From Chloroflexota bacterium (GTDB lineage: Bacteria; Chloroflexota; Anaerolineae; Aggregatilineales; Phototrophicaceae), in contig JAPOSR010000041.1 of assembly GCA_026709625.1 (NCBI GenBank), positions 19,732-83,731 of the forward strand: a stretch of DNA of 64,000 nucleotides. Reading direction: 5' to 3'. Under the pieces are notes generated by a model. That model was not told the origin of the DNA, did no database searches, and saw nothing but the letters and a program-made list of their open reading frames with translations. The position numbers were made by a program, and so were the translations under genes. Shown here piece after piece: positions 46,888-57,150 of the stretch. Numbering within the stretch: position 1 is the first letter of the stretch; each line of letters begins with the position of its first letter.

Positions 46888-48090
46888 TCACGCTGGTTTG
46901 ATCTGCCCATTGACCACATGATATACAGCCGCGCGCGCCAGAAAGTCCGCGTCGAAGCTGTGCAAATCGGCGCTGGTCAGCAAGGTCTGGGCGCTGCCAT
47001 CCAGCCGATCCAGCAAAAAGCGCCGCCGTCGCGCATCCAGCTCGGCAGCCACTTCATCCAGCAGGAAGATCGGATATTCGTCAAGCTGGTCGCGCATCCA
47101 GCTTAGCTCGGCAAAGCGCAGCGCCATGACAGCGGTACGCGCCTGGCCGCGGCTGCCAAAATCGCCACAATCGCGCTCATTGATTAACAGGCGCAGTTCG
47201 TCCCGGTGCGGACCAGCCAAGGTCATGCCGCGCGCGATTGCTTCCTGCCGCCGTTCCAGCAGCTGCGCGCAGAATTGTGGCTGGATCTGTTCGGCTGTCA
47301 GCTGTCGGTCGAGGTCCAAGCCTGGCAGGTTGAAAGTGCGCTGGCGGCCATCGCCATCGGCAGCAGGCAGCAGGCTGGGCAAATAACGCAGGCTGAGCAT
47401 TTCGCGTCCACCGCTCAGCCTATGGTGGTTGTCCCGCGCCAAAATCTCCAGCTCGCGCAAGAATCGCTGCCGCCCGGCGATGATGACCGCGCCATGGCCG
47501 GCCAGCTGCTCGTCCCAGTAGGCCAGCTCCGCCGCGCCAGCCCGGCGGTCGGCGATGCGCTTTAGCAAGGCGTTGCGCTGGGGCAGGACCTTCTCATAGT
47601 CGTGCAGCGCCAGCCGATACTCGCGGTCAATTTGGCGCAGGGCGGTGTCCATGAAGCGGCGGCGGTCGCTGGGCGCGCCTTCGATGAGCGACAAGTCTTG
47701 TGGCAAGAAGAGCACGACATTCAGCAGGCCCACCACATCCACCACGCGCTTTTCGACACCATTGAGCTTGACCGACTTTTTGAACCGCGGCGACCCGCTG
47801 GTCATATCTAGCATCAAAGTAATATCGAGCTTCTGATAGGCACCGCCACCCAGCTGCGCGGACAAGCGGGCGAAAGGAATCGGCTCGCCCTCTGTGCGCC
47901 AGTGGATCAGTTGGCGGTCGCTGGTCGTATAGGGCGAGGTCGCTGTCGCCAGGTAGGTGATGGCTTCCAGGATGCTGGTTTTGCCCTGGGCATTTTCGCC
48001 ATAGAGCAGGACAGGCTCCTGGGCGGGCAGGCTCAGCTCGAGGCGGGCATAATTGCGAAAGTTGGTCAGCGACAGATGCTCAATGCGCAT
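46888..48090 (-). CDS. recF: DNA replication and repair protein RecF
   Basis: LTNFRNYARLELSL, YGENAQGKTSILEAI, LAGPHRDEL, GQARTAVMALRFAEL, FLLDEVAAELD. Confidence 0.95.
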   Translation of the reverse strand: MRIEHLSLTNFRNYARLELSLPAQEPVLLYGENAQGKTSILEAITYLATATSPYTTSDRQLIHWRTEGEPIPFARLSAQLGGGAYQKLDITLMLDMTSGSPRFKKSVKLNGVEKRVVDVVGLLNVVLFLPQDLSLIEGAPSDRRRFMDTALRQIDREYRLALHDYEKVLPQRNALLKRIADRRAGAAELAYWDEQLAGHGAVIIAGRQRFLRELEILARDNHHRLSGGREMLSLRYLPSLLPAADGDGRQRTFNLPGLDLDRQLTAEQIQPQFCAQLLERRQEAIARGMTLAGPHRDELRLLINERDCGDFGSRGQARTAVMALRFAELSWMRDQLDEYPIFLLDEVAAELDARRRRFLLDRLDGSAQTLLTSADLHSFDADFLARAAVYHVVNGQIKPA

Positions 48091-48279
48091 GCAGCTATTC
48101 TAGTGCAGCGACTGCCCTGCCCCAATGCCCGAATGCGCAGGCTCTTTGACACAGAGAGCAGTCCAAGTTAAACTGTGTTAGTTATGTTCAAGGGTGATGA
48201 TTTGAGAAATCAAAAAAATTAAACGATTATTCGCACCGTTTACCTGTGCTCTGTTTGTTCTAGGACATGAGGTTTGATT

Positions 48280-48444
48280 ATGCCATTGCCCGGGAGAATT
48301 CCGAATCCAACGTCTACAGAATGGCATGGGAACGATCAGCCAGTTGATAGGCCTACCCGCCAAAATATAGGCTTGGTGGTTTTGCTGTGCGCTCTCTTTG
48401 TGGCCGGCGGGCTTGTTTGCTGGCTCGTATTGTCAAGCAGCTAG
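48280..48444 (+). CDS. Small single-TM protein (54 aa, below ORF-track cutoff)
   Basis: MPLPGRIPNPTSTEWHGNDQPVDRPTRQNIGLVVLLCALFVAGGLVCWLVLSSS. Confidence 0.5.
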   Translation: MPLPGRIPNPTSTEWHGNDQPVDRPTRQNIGLVVLLCALFVAGGLVCWLVLSSS

Positions 48445-48535
48445 ACGGGCAGGCTGTCACCCCTGGTCTGTAAAATCACGCAGCGTTTGAGAAAAACCCA
48501 ATACGCCTTCTTTCGCCGCGGTTGGTGTTTTTGTT

Positions 48536-48928
48536 TTGTCTGCTTTTGCCGTGTTCTTCGTCAACGCGCAGAGTCATCTAACCTTCGGGCAGATATTGGG
48601 GAATCGGATTGCTTGGAATACCTGGGATCTGGCAACATTCAATTATCCAAGCGCCAACACATCGAGCATCGAAAGTACCTGCTGGCGTAAATTGGGGCTT
48701 TCTGCGTCCACAACTTCTGCCGAAAGGGCGGCGCTAAATAGCTGCGTCGATGGCATTAAGAGGGCTCAGGAGATGGCTAAACGTAATCAGAACTTGCGTG
48801 ATCGGTATCAAATCATCGCGAAGACCTATGAGTTAGCTAGCAGGCATTGCAATGCCTATCTTGATGGCTGGCTTCGTGGGAGTTGTCGAAGCGGCATTCT
48901 TCGAGAAGTCCGCCGATTGACGGGATAA
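48536..48928 (+). CDS. Hypothetical, possibly secreted, small protein (start uncertain)
   Basis: Hydrophobic N-terminus VGVFVLSAFAVFFVNA followed by a polar region with 4-5 Cys. Confidence 0.5.
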   Translation: MSAFAVFFVNAQSHLTFGQILGNRIAWNTWDLATFNYPSANTSSIESTCWRKLGLSASTTSAERAALNSCVDGIKRAQEMAKRNQNLRDRYQIIAKTYELASRHCNAYLDGWLRGSCRSGILREVRRLTG

Positions 48929-48980
48929 AAGGGCATGGGGCAATGCGCATGGCGTCTATTGCAGGGGAAGGACCGCCCCG

Positions 48981-50120
48981 TCAAGCGCCAACCCAGACCG
49001 GCAGGTACGCATCCGCCCTGATTTTGTGGGTTTGCGCGCTTGCCAGCTCGTGCACCCAGACCTCGGGCAGCGCATCGCGAACAGTCTCGCCAGCCGCATC
49101 CAGCAGAGGAAATCGCTGCAAGACCAGGGCATCGCCAGCCGCATGCCAGCGCATGTAGGAGTTGTTGTAGCGCTCATCGTAGACCAGCGGCAGCAGCGCA
49201 TCGGGCTCGTCGCCCAGGCTGCGCAGGTAGAGTTGGTGGCCCGGCGTCCAGCGAGCATCGGTGTAGCGCCGCGCCAGGGCGACCTGATCGCCATCGGGAT
49301 GCCACTGTGCAGCCGCGTCATCGCCAGCCCCATGCGGGTCGGTGAAATTGGCAAATTCTTTCTGACGCAGGTCGGCGATGCGCAGGTGCGTGAAGAATTG
49401 ATTGCCGCGGCGGATCAGCTCCGGGTAGATTATGCGTCCGCCATCAGGCGACAGAGTCCCCATCGTGCCTTGCGTCGTCGGTAAAAATCGCAGCTGCACG
49501 CCGTCATCGCCACTGGGAACGAATTCATAGATGAGAATGCCCGGCTGGGTCGAATCGGCGCTATAAAAAGCGATTGTATTGCTGTCTGCCGACCAGACCG
49601 CGCTGTGCCCTACCACCTGCGAATCGGCGATCAGTGGCGCGGTGGCATAGTCGGGGCTGTGCATATCCACCAGCCAAATGCGCGACAAGCCGAAACGGTC
49701 GCCCAGCGACTCGGCGCGTTGATAAGCCAGCAGCGCGCCATCAGGGCTGAATACTGGCGAAGTGCAATAAGCCGCCAGCGCCACGCAATCAACCAGATCG
49801 CGCGAGCCGCCACTGGGGATATCCAGCAGGCGCAGGGTTACCATGCCGCTGTCGCTGCGTTCCGCATAAGCCAGCCAACGTCCATCGGGGCTGACAGCAA
49901 AATCGTAAATGCCGTTCGCGCTGTCGGTCAGCTGCTGGTGGGCAGCTGGCGCGTTGATGTCGGCGACCCAGACATTTTGCTGCGCCGCGGAAGCAGGATA
50001 CAGATAGGCGACGCGCCGTGGTTGCCGGGATGGATCCGTGATGAATGCGGCGATGGCAACACCAGCCAGGCAAAGCGCGCTGATGATGAAAACAGCGAAA
50101 TCGAGACGGTCGGGCTTCAT
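48981..50120 (-). CDS. TolB/WD40-like beta-propeller (PD40 repeat) protein, membrane anchored
   Basis: Repeats such as FAVSPDGRWLAYAERSDSG, FSPDGALLAYQRAES, WSADSNTIAFYSADS, LSPDGGRIIYPEL. Confidence 0.88.
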   Translation of the reverse strand: MKPDRLDFAVFIISALCLAGVAIAAFITDPSRQPRRVAYLYPASAAQQNVWVADINAPAAHQQLTDSANGIYDFAVSPDGRWLAYAERSDSGMVTLRLLDIPSGGSRDLVDCVALAAYCTSPVFSPDGALLAYQRAESLGDRFGLSRIWLVDMHSPDYATAPLIADSQVVGHSAVWSADSNTIAFYSADSTQPGILIYEFVPSGDDGVQLRFLPTTQGTMGTLSPDGGRIIYPELIRRGNQFFTHLRIADLRQKEFANFTDPHGAGDDAAAQWHPDGDQVALARRYTDARWTPGHQLYLRSLGDEPDALLPLVYDERYNNSYMRWHAAGDALVLQRFPLLDAAGETVRDALPEVWVHELASAQTHKIRADAYLPVWVGA

Positions 50121-50243
50121 GCGACTCCTTCTTTTTTACCGCCTCGGCGCCCACGAATTGCCGGAGCAAAGCGGCCTGGCGGGCGTCTCTGCATTCTGAT
50201 TATGCCTAGAGATTCGCATGAAAAAACACGGAGTCATGATGGC

Positions 50244-50963
50244 TTAAGGATACAAATAAGGCTGTTCGGGTTCATCGACCGGTTCCAGCGATTCGACTGT
50301 GATGACAGGCAGCGGTTCGCCGGCGAAATTGGCGGCAGTCAACCTGCCTTGCACGCGCACCCAGCTGCCGACCGCCACCTCGTCAATGAAATCGGCGCGG
50401 GCTGGCATGCCGATCGGGAAGGCATCGGCTACGCAGCAGCTCATGGTAAAGCGCGAGACGAGGAATTCATCGGCGGCATGAACGGGCTCGCGGTACACAA
50501 AGCCGATTACATCTACTGGCAGGTCATTGAACTCCGCAGGCGTGGCGCGGCTAAACTCGCGCAGCCAGTCCAGGATATTGCGGTCCAGCGGGCTGCGGGC
50601 GAATGTCGCAGCATTGCCAACGCCGACCGGACGCAGACTGACCCCGCCATTGATCGCTTCGATGCCCAGCGAACGCGAGGGAATCAACAAAGCCAGCGCG
50701 AGCGGAAAAGCGGCGATCAGCAAAATGTCCCAGCCGATGCGATAATGCTGATGCCCGTGCAGAGACGGCATGATGCGTTGCAGCAGGCTCGCCAGCGCCA
50801 GCGCAAAGAATATGCCCGCGCCGACATACGCCAGCCAAGCAAAGCGCTGGTTGATGTAATTGGTCAGGTTGCCGCTGATGATAAGCTGAGTCAGATAAAT
50901 GCCCATGCCCAGCAAAATCAGCAGCTTTGCCCATGTAATGCGGCTGTCGCGAGCGCTCATCAA
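50244..50963 (-). CDS. TIGR03943/YcgQ-like (DUF1980) membrane protein
   Basis: Partner of adjacent permease; DVIGFVYRE...FLVSRFTMSCCVADAFPIGMPARAD pattern. Confidence 0.82.
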   Translation of the reverse strand: MMSARDSRITWAKLLILLGMGIYLTQLIISGNLTNYINQRFAWLAYVGAGIFFALALASLLQRIMPSLHGHQHYRIGWDILLIAAFPLALALLIPSRSLGIEAINGGVSLRPVGVGNAATFARSPLDRNILDWLREFSRATPAEFNDLPVDVIGFVYREPVHAADEFLVSRFTMSCCVADAFPIGMPARADFIDEVAVGSWVRVQGRLTAANFAGEPLPVITVESLEPVDEPEQPYLYP

Positions 50964-50972
50964 GCCGCCTCC

Positions 50973-51950
<978 letters not shown>

Positions 51951-52031
51951 ACTGTGCGAGCGCTCAGTTGTGAACGGTTCGTTTTCAAGCTACAGCATCA
52001 GCAAAACTTGCGCCGAGCATTCGCGCCTGGC

Positions 52032-52205
52032 TCAAGGATCGTTGTTGTCCAGCCCGCTGAGTGTAAAAGCGAATACCAGAGCGAGCATCGCGCCGGTGGG
52101 CATGCCCAGCGCCACATTGCCGATGATGATGCCAAATATGACGCCGACAGCCAACCCGCAAGCGACGCCAGCCATAAACAGCAACTGCGTCGAAGGCGGC
52201 CTCAC
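52032..52205 (-). CDS. Small membrane protein (57 aa, GTG start, overlaps cyclase stop)
   Basis: VRPPSTQLLFMAGVACGLAVGVIFGIIIGNVALGMPTGAMLALVFAFTLSGLDNNDP; GTGA overlap. Confidence 0.65.
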   Translation of the reverse strand: MRPPSTQLLFMAGVACGLAVGVIFGIIIGNVALGMPTGAMLALVFAFTLSGLDNNDP

Positions 52206-53956
52206 GGGCGCGCCTCGCTATCGTCAAGCGAGATTCGATACAATACAGCGAACTGCTGGAAGCCGTCTGGCGCTTTTGTGGGCTGAAAAGGCTGGGCGCG
52301 AATGCGCTCGCCCACCAGCGCATAAGTCGTCGGGCTGAGGACAATCTCGCCAGGTTCGGCATTTTCTTGCAAGAACTTGCTGGCGCTGGCTGCCTCGCCC
52401 AATACGGCATATTCACTGCGCTGTGTGCCACCCACCATGCCCAGCACAGCCGGCCCGGTGTGGATGCCGATGCCAAAGTGCAGCCGGTGGTCGGGCTGGA
52501 GCACAGTGTGCAAAGCCCGCGCAGCCGCCATGATGCCTTGCGCCGCGCGCAGGGCTCGAATGGCATGGTCTTCCTGGGGATTTAGCTGCGTATTCCACGA
52601 GGCTTTGATGGCATCGCCCAGGTATTGGTCGACGATGCCGTCTTGGGCGTCGATCGCATCGCTGGCTGCGCCCAAATAACGGTTGATGATGCGCATGAGG
52701 TCTTCGGGCTGCAATGTCTCGCTAAACGCGGTAAAGCCACGCACATCAGCGAACATGGCGGTGATGGCGCGTTCGACCGGGCTGGTATCCAGCGTGTCAA
52801 TCGAGCCGATGTTCGCCAGCAGCGCCTCGGGGATAAATGTGCCCAGCAGGCGGCGCTGCTCTTCTTGCTCTTTGCGCTCGGTCAAGTCGTCGATCACCAG
52901 CGCCAGGCCAGAAATCATCCGGTCATCGCCACGCAGCGGGCTGGCCACCACCTGCCAATAGCATTCGCGCTCCATGTGGCAAAAGCGCTCAGCCCAGATA
53001 TGTGGGGTGTGCTCGCGGCGGACGCGCTCAATCTCGGCGTAGAAATCGCTCGATACCGGCGGCAGCAAGTCGGACAAGAGCAGGCCAATCGCCGCTTCAG
53101 CGCTCTTGCCTGTCAGGGCTTCAGTCGCCAGATTGCACATGATGACGCGATCTTGACTGTCGATGGTGATGATGCCCGAGCCAATAGACGCGAAGATATT
53201 GGACAAGCGCACCTGCATCTCTTCGATCAGCGCCGTTTGCGCGCGGATTTCTTCAAACAAGCGGGCGTTTTCGATGGCCACAGCGGCTTGCTGGCCGAAG
53301 CTGGTCAACAGGTTCAGTTCGTTTTCTTTGAACAAGCCAGCCATGACGCGGTTGTCACAGTAAGCCACGCCGATCAGTTGGTCGCGCGCTTTTAGCGGCA
53401 CCGCCAAAATGCTGCGCAGGTTGAAGCCGACGATGCTTTCGCTGGCGCTGAGGTTGTCGTCGGCTCCCGCGTCCATGGTCAACACCGCCTCGCCAGTCGC
53501 CACGACCTGGTTGATGACCGACCAGCTGACGATGCGACCGCCAGCCGCGGTTTCTTCTGCGCTCAAGCCCCGAGCGACTTTGAACTCCAGCTCACCCGTG
53601 TCATGATTTTTCAGCACGATATAGCCGCGCTCGGCTTGGGTCAAGCTGATTACGGTGTCGACGACCTGGTTGAGCACCTGGTCGGTTTTTTGGGTGGAAT
53701 TGATAAGGGCGGTGGTTTCTGCCAGTCGGCGGAGCTGCGCCAGCTGCATTTGCGTGTCGACCATATCGACCGAGAGTCTGTCGATGCTGCTGCGCAGGTT
53801 CCACAGACGGTCGACCGCGTCGCTGGGTAGGCGGATGCCGCGGCGGCGCAAAAGCTGCTGCTGCTGCTCAAGCAGCGTCTTGACTTCGTCGGCGCGCTCT
53901 TTCAACCCGCGCAGTTGAGCTTGAAGCGCGCCAAATGCGCTCGTCCCGCCAGTCAT
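52202..53956 (-). CDS. GAF-PAS-class III nucleotide cyclase homolog, protein A (metal Asp retained, Asn/Arg lost)
   Basis: GAF LTQAERGYIVLKN; PAS IFASIGSGIITIDSQDRVIMCNLATEALTG; cyclase AITAMFADVRGFTAFSE...DQYLGDAIKA...YAVLGEAASASKFLQ; ATG 53956. Confidence 0.9.
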   Translation of the reverse strand: MTGGTSAFGALQAQLRGLKERADEVKTLLEQQQQLLRRRGIRLPSDAVDRLWNLRSSIDRLSVDMVDTQMQLAQLRRLAETTALINSTQKTDQVLNQVVDTVISLTQAERGYIVLKNHDTGELEFKVARGLSAEETAAGGRIVSWSVINQVVATGEAVLTMDAGADDNLSASESIVGFNLRSILAVPLKARDQLIGVAYCDNRVMAGLFKENELNLLTSFGQQAAVAIENARLFEEIRAQTALIEEMQVRLSNIFASIGSGIITIDSQDRVIMCNLATEALTGKSAEAAIGLLLSDLLPPVSSDFYAEIERVRREHTPHIWAERFCHMERECYWQVVASPLRGDDRMISGLALVIDDLTERKEQEEQRRLLGTFIPEALLANIGSIDTLDTSPVERAITAMFADVRGFTAFSETLQPEDLMRIINRYLGAASDAIDAQDGIVDQYLGDAIKASWNTQLNPQEDHAIRALRAAQGIMAAARALHTVLQPDHRLHFGIGIHTGPAVLGMVGGTQRSEYAVLGEAASASKFLQENAEPGEIVLSPTTYALVGERIRAQPFQPTKAPDGFQQFAVLYRISLDDSEARP

Positions 53957-55716
53957 GCGCTTCGCTGCACCTCGTAGGCATTCATGCCCGTCGAAAGCCC
54001 TTTGCCATAGATCGGCGCGCGGGCGATGAATTCGAATGGCGGCTGGCGCTTTTGCAAGAGAATAAGGTCCAAAGTGGGCTGGCCGATCGTGACGCTGCCG
54101 CGGCGGGCGTTTTCTTGCATGCGCTTGGCCGTGTTTATGGTATGCCCCAGCGCCGTGAACTCGCGCCGGCGAAAGCTGCCGATATTGCCCAGGGTGGCCA
54201 CGCCGCTGGCAATGCCGACGATATAAAAATGCGGCTCGGGCGCAATGCCCAGCTCGCTGTAGAGCTGCAAAAAGCGATCGCGCATCAGCAAGCCGCATTC
54301 GACAGCCTGGCGGGCGTGCTGCTCATCCGGGTTCAGCTGCGTGTTGAAAAGCGCCATGACCTCGCTGCCCATGTATTTGTCGATGATGCCGCCCGCGTCG
54401 TGAATGCAGCTGGTGGCAACCGCTTGATACTGGTTGAGGATGCGCAAGGTTTCGCTGGGCGCGACATCAGGCAGAGTCGTCCAAGGGCGCACATCAGCAA
54501 AAAGACAGCTGACCTCGCGCCGCATGCCGCCCATCTCGATATTGGCGATTTCGCTGATTTGGTCCACCATGCCTTCAGGCAAGATCCGCTTCATGGCATT
54601 GATGGTCGTTTCATGCTCGCGCAGGTGCGTTACATCGTCCATCACCAACGTTACGCCCTGCGTCATCTGGCTGCGGTCTTTCAATGGAGAAAAAGACATG
54701 GAAAGCGCCACAGGCCCCCTGCCCGGCAGCTCGGCAAGCATATTGAGCGTGTGGTCATCATCTTCTTCTTTGACCAAGCGCAGTTCTTCGCTGAGCTGCA
54801 GAGCCGCCTCTTGCAAGACACCCTGCAGCTGCCGTCCCAATACAGAAGCTGGCGGCAGGTTGAGGATGTCGCCAGCGGCGCGGTTGAAGGTATGCACCAG
54901 GTCATTGGAATCGATGGCGATGATGGCGCTGCCCACCGACGAAAAGATATTGTCCATCAACTCCTTGACGCGTGTAATCTCCGCCAAGATCTGTTCAGCC
55001 CGGCTGTACATGCGGGCATTGTTGATAGCCACCGCCGCCACATTGGCAAATGCCATCAACAGCGTCAGCTCGCGCTCAGTGAAGATGCCCGCCATCAGCC
55101 GATTGTCGACATAGACCGCGCCGATTGATTGGTCTTTGAAGCGCAGCGGCACACACAGCACCGACCGCAATGTGAAATTGGCGATGCTCTGGCTGTCAGA
55201 CCAGCGCTCGTCCTGGTAGGCATTGTCGGCTAAAAGAGGCTCGCCGCTGCTAATGACCTGGTTGACCACCGACATGCTGATCTGTGGTGGCGAGCCATCG
55301 GGCGTGGACAGCCCCAGCAAACCGCTCTCGCTGCTGATGCGGAAGTCGTATTGATCGCTGTCTTCCCTGGTCAAAATAATGTAGCCGCGTTCGGCTTGGG
55401 TCAGCAAAATGACCAGCTCCATCGTCTCTGCCAAGACAGTATCGGCATCCAGCGAGTTGGTCATGCGCACAGCCATCTCGCCCAATGCGCGAAGCTGGCG
55501 CAGTTCGGTCTGTTCCGCCAGCACGTCCAATTCCAGCCGCTTGAAATCTGCTTGCAGGTGGCTGAAGCTGGTGAGAACAGCCGACGGCATCGCCAGTCGA
55601 TGATTGCGCAGTTGGTCGCGCTGCACAGACAAGGCGGCTTCAACCTGCTTGATTAGATCGTCAAGCTGTCGCAGGTCGCCAAGCAGGCTGGCAGCGCCGT
55701 TAGAGGTGTCGTTCAT
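53953..55716 (-). CDS. GAF-PAS-class III nucleotide cyclase homolog, protein B (Lys/Thr/Asn/Arg retained, second metal Asp lost)
   Basis: GAF LTQAERGYIILTR; PAS IFSSVGSAIIAIDSNDLVHTFNRAAGDIL; cyclase EVSCLFADVRPWTTL...DKYMGSEVMA...FTALGHTINTAKRMQ. Confidence 0.9.
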   Translation of the reverse strand: MNDTSNGAASLLGDLRQLDDLIKQVEAALSVQRDQLRNHRLAMPSAVLTSFSHLQADFKRLELDVLAEQTELRQLRALGEMAVRMTNSLDADTVLAETMELVILLTQAERGYIILTREDSDQYDFRISSESGLLGLSTPDGSPPQISMSVVNQVISSGEPLLADNAYQDERWSDSQSIANFTLRSVLCVPLRFKDQSIGAVYVDNRLMAGIFTERELTLLMAFANVAAVAINNARMYSRAEQILAEITRVKELMDNIFSSVGSAIIAIDSNDLVHTFNRAAGDILNLPPASVLGRQLQGVLQEAALQLSEELRLVKEEDDDHTLNMLAELPGRGPVALSMSFSPLKDRSQMTQGVTLVMDDVTHLREHETTINAMKRILPEGMVDQISEIANIEMGGMRREVSCLFADVRPWTTLPDVAPSETLRILNQYQAVATSCIHDAGGIIDKYMGSEVMALFNTQLNPDEQHARQAVECGLLMRDRFLQLYSELGIAPEPHFYIVGIASGVATLGNIGSFRRREFTALGHTINTAKRMQENARRGSVTIGQPTLDLILLQKRQPPFEFIARAPIYGKGLSTGMNAYEVQRSA

Positions 55717-55824
55717 TTGGCGTTTACGATTCGCATATCGCGATAGTCATCCAACTGGTTTTACAGCGCGCATCGACAATTATACTGCAAGTATGGAGGG
55801 ATAGCAGGGCAAAATTGCGCGCGT

Positions 55825-57150
55825 TCAAGCGCTCATGGCGAGGGCAGCGGCGCGGCGACCGATCTCCACAGCATAATTGGTGCCGCGGTCCCATGGATAC
55901 ACCTGCGACATGCTCGCCCAATAGATGCCCGGCAGCGGGGTGTTCAAGCCGGGCAAGCGCTGGCTGTGACGCAGCTGGGGCACGGGCTGGGCATACGGCG
56001 CGCGCCACACCCACCATTTGCGCAGCCAGCCGCGCTCGAAGGCGGGGTTGACCTTGGCCAGCGCCGGCAGAAACCGCTCGACCAGCTCGGCTTCATCCAG
56101 GCGAAAATATTCGTGACTGGGCGGCACATAGTCGCCACAATAAACGATGTGGTCGCCGCCATAATGTTTAGGTGGCAGATAGTTGGTATGCTCGACCAGC
56201 GCCAGGAATGGAAAAGCGGATTGGGATTTTTCGGGGGTATCGGCTGGCAGACTCAGCCAGTAGGTGCCGTCTGCCAGCAATGGACGGTTCAGCGCGAAGA
56301 CGACGCACAGCCCGCCAATGCTCCTCAGCGCAGCGACCGTTTCGCCATAGGCGGTATCCGCCAATCCATCCGCCAGCCGCAGCAGCAGCTTGGGCGAAGT
56401 TGTGCAGACCAGCCGGTCGAATTGCCGCATGTCTCCAGCGATCTTCAGCCAGGGTTTGCCATTTTGGCTGCCTATGCGCTGCGCCGGCGCATTCAGACGA
56501 ATGTGCACGCCGCGTTCTCGCAGCTGCCGCGCCAGTTCGTCCAAGAATGCTTGGAATCCGCCCTGATAGGCACCCAGTTTCAATGTGCGCTTGACGATGC
56601 GCGCCCACATGAATGACATGGGCACTTGGTCGTATTCGTCCGCGAATTTGCCGATCAACAACGGCTTGAAAAAAGTTTCGTATGCTTGCCGACCCATCCA
56701 GCGGCGCATCCAGCTATCGGCAGTGACTCGCTCAAAAGGCTGCCAGCGCGGGCTTAGCTTAATCGCGAGGCCAGCCAGCGCCATGCGGATTGTGGCGTGC
56801 CAAGGCAGTGGCAAAAACAAAGCCGATGGCGAAATTTCGCTGCGCACGATCTTGCCATCCAGCCAGAAACTGGTCTTGGGACGCGGAAAGATGATCTGGT
56901 CGCGCACGCCCATCTCGTCGGCCAGACGCAGGATGTCGTGGTCGCTGGCAAACCAGTGATGGTAAAACTTCTCCAGCGTCCAATCCCAGTTGTCGTCTTT
57001 GAATCCCGCTGCCAAGCCGCCGACGCGGTCGGCCGCCTCAAAAATGGATACCCTGTGCCCGGCGCGAGCGAAATCCCATGCCGCCGCCAAGCCGGTCGCG
57101 CCTGCGCCGATGATGGCGATGTCGAGTGGCACCCCCTCATTCCGAGGCAT
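55825..57150 (-). CDS. NAD(P)/FAD-dependent oxidoreductase (protoporphyrinogen oxidase/amine oxidase-like)
   Basis: DIAIIGAGATGLAAAWDFARAGHRVSIFEAADRVGGLAAGF. Confidence 0.88.
   Translation of the reverse strand: MPRNEGVPLDIAIIGAGATGLAAAWDFARAGHRVSIFEAADRVGGLAAGFKDDNWDWTLEKFYHHWFASDHDILRLADEMGVRDQIIFPRPKTSFWLDGKIVRSEISPSALFLPLPWHATIRMALAGLAIKLSPRWQPFERVTADSWMRRWMGRQAYETFFKPLLIGKFADEYDQVPMSFMWARIVKRTLKLGAYQGGFQAFLDELARQLRERGVHIRLNAPAQRIGSQNGKPWLKIAGDMRQFDRLVCTTSPKLLLRLADGLADTAYGETVAALRSIGGLCVVFALNRPLLADGTYWLSLPADTPEKSQSAFPFLALVEHTNYLPPKHYGGDHIVYCGDYVPPSHEYFRLDEAELVERFLPALAKVNPAFERGWLRKWWVWRAPYAQPVPQLRHSQRLPGLNTPLPGIYWASMSQVYPWDRGTNYAVEIGRRAAALAMSA

Noticed and set aside
53935-55128. 397-aa plus-strand ORF antisense to cyclase B
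   Set aside because: Shadow ORF with no domain; opposite strand carries GAF-PAS-cyclase.
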